Shown: one piece after another, positions 5,822-5,916 of the stretch
Layout: every line of letters begins with the position of its first letter
Numbering within the stretch: the first letter of the stretch is position 1
Source of the DNA: Deltaproteobacteria bacterium
Lineage (GTDB): Bacteria > Desulfobacterota_C > Deferrisomatia > Deferrisomatales > JACRMM01
Direction of reading: 5' to 3'
DNA: 5,916 bases
Assembly: GCA_016218905.1 (NCBI GenBank)
Contig: JACRCS010000708.1
Coordinates: forward strand, 1 to 5,916
Position numbers and translations under genes: made by a program
Notes under the pieces: model-generated
The model's database searches: none
The model's input: only the letters and a program-made list of their open reading frames with translations
What the model was told of the DNA's origin: nothing

Positions 5822-5916
5822 CTTGTTTCCAAGAGCAGGCACAGGGACGCCCGGCCCCCCGGCACCTGCCGTCATCCTCCCGCTGCGGGTCGGGGCACAT
5901 TCCCAAGGGGCGGAAA

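Noticed and set aside
5188..5865. 225-codon minus-strand open frame over the DUF1499 domain
   Set aside because: It is antisense to a clearly conserved DUF1499 domain and to the terminator; no start signal or family motif.

Overview
The window is high-GC bacterial DNA with GC-rich third codon positions and few clear sigma70-type promoters. It fits an uncultivated soil or sediment bacterium of the Methylomirabilota/Rokubacteria or deltaproteobacterial kind, but nothing here fixes the phylum. The best signal is selenium biology: two genes on opposite strands are interrupted by an in-frame UGA at exactly the position where a catalytic Cys/Sec is expected, and each UGA is followed at the right distance by a bacterial-type SECIS hairpin. 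Ordinary gene calling would start both genes too late.

Layout. 2-217 (+): C-terminal end of an unrecognised protein. 431-763 (+): a 110-residue helical protein of unknown function. About 811-999 (-): a relic of a type II NADH dehydrogenase lacking both ends. 1075-1803 (+): a six-helix GPR1/FUN34/YaaH (SatP-like) membrane protein with a His-rich tail, followed by a strong hairpin. 1854-2346: mostly non-coding, with one weak small ORF at 2102-2350 (-) that overlaps the end of the next gene. 2347-3489 (-): an unrecognised 380-residue helical protein with an internal repeat. 3649-4218 (-): a selenoprotein, thioredoxin fold with a U-x-x-C motif at residues 34-37 and a TPR-like tail. 4386-4934 (+), divergent from it: an in-frame chimera of the first ~60 residues of selenophosphate synthetase SelD (Sec at residue 17, the position of E. 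coli Cys17) and a complete superoxide reductase iron domain. 4931-5712 (+): a DUF1499 membrane protein whose conserved parts lie in three successive frames. 5790-5821: terminator.

How the parts relate (inference). The selenothioredoxin and the SelD-superoxide reductase chimera share a 167-bp divergent intergenic region and look like an oxidative-stress/selenium locus. Because the SelD part is truncated, a full selD must exist elsewhere if the two UGAs are decoded as Sec. Three of the genes seen here (NDH-2, SelD, DUF1499) are broken, so the region has either been rearranged recently or contains assembly errors. That should be settled before any biology is built on the SelD-SOR fusion.
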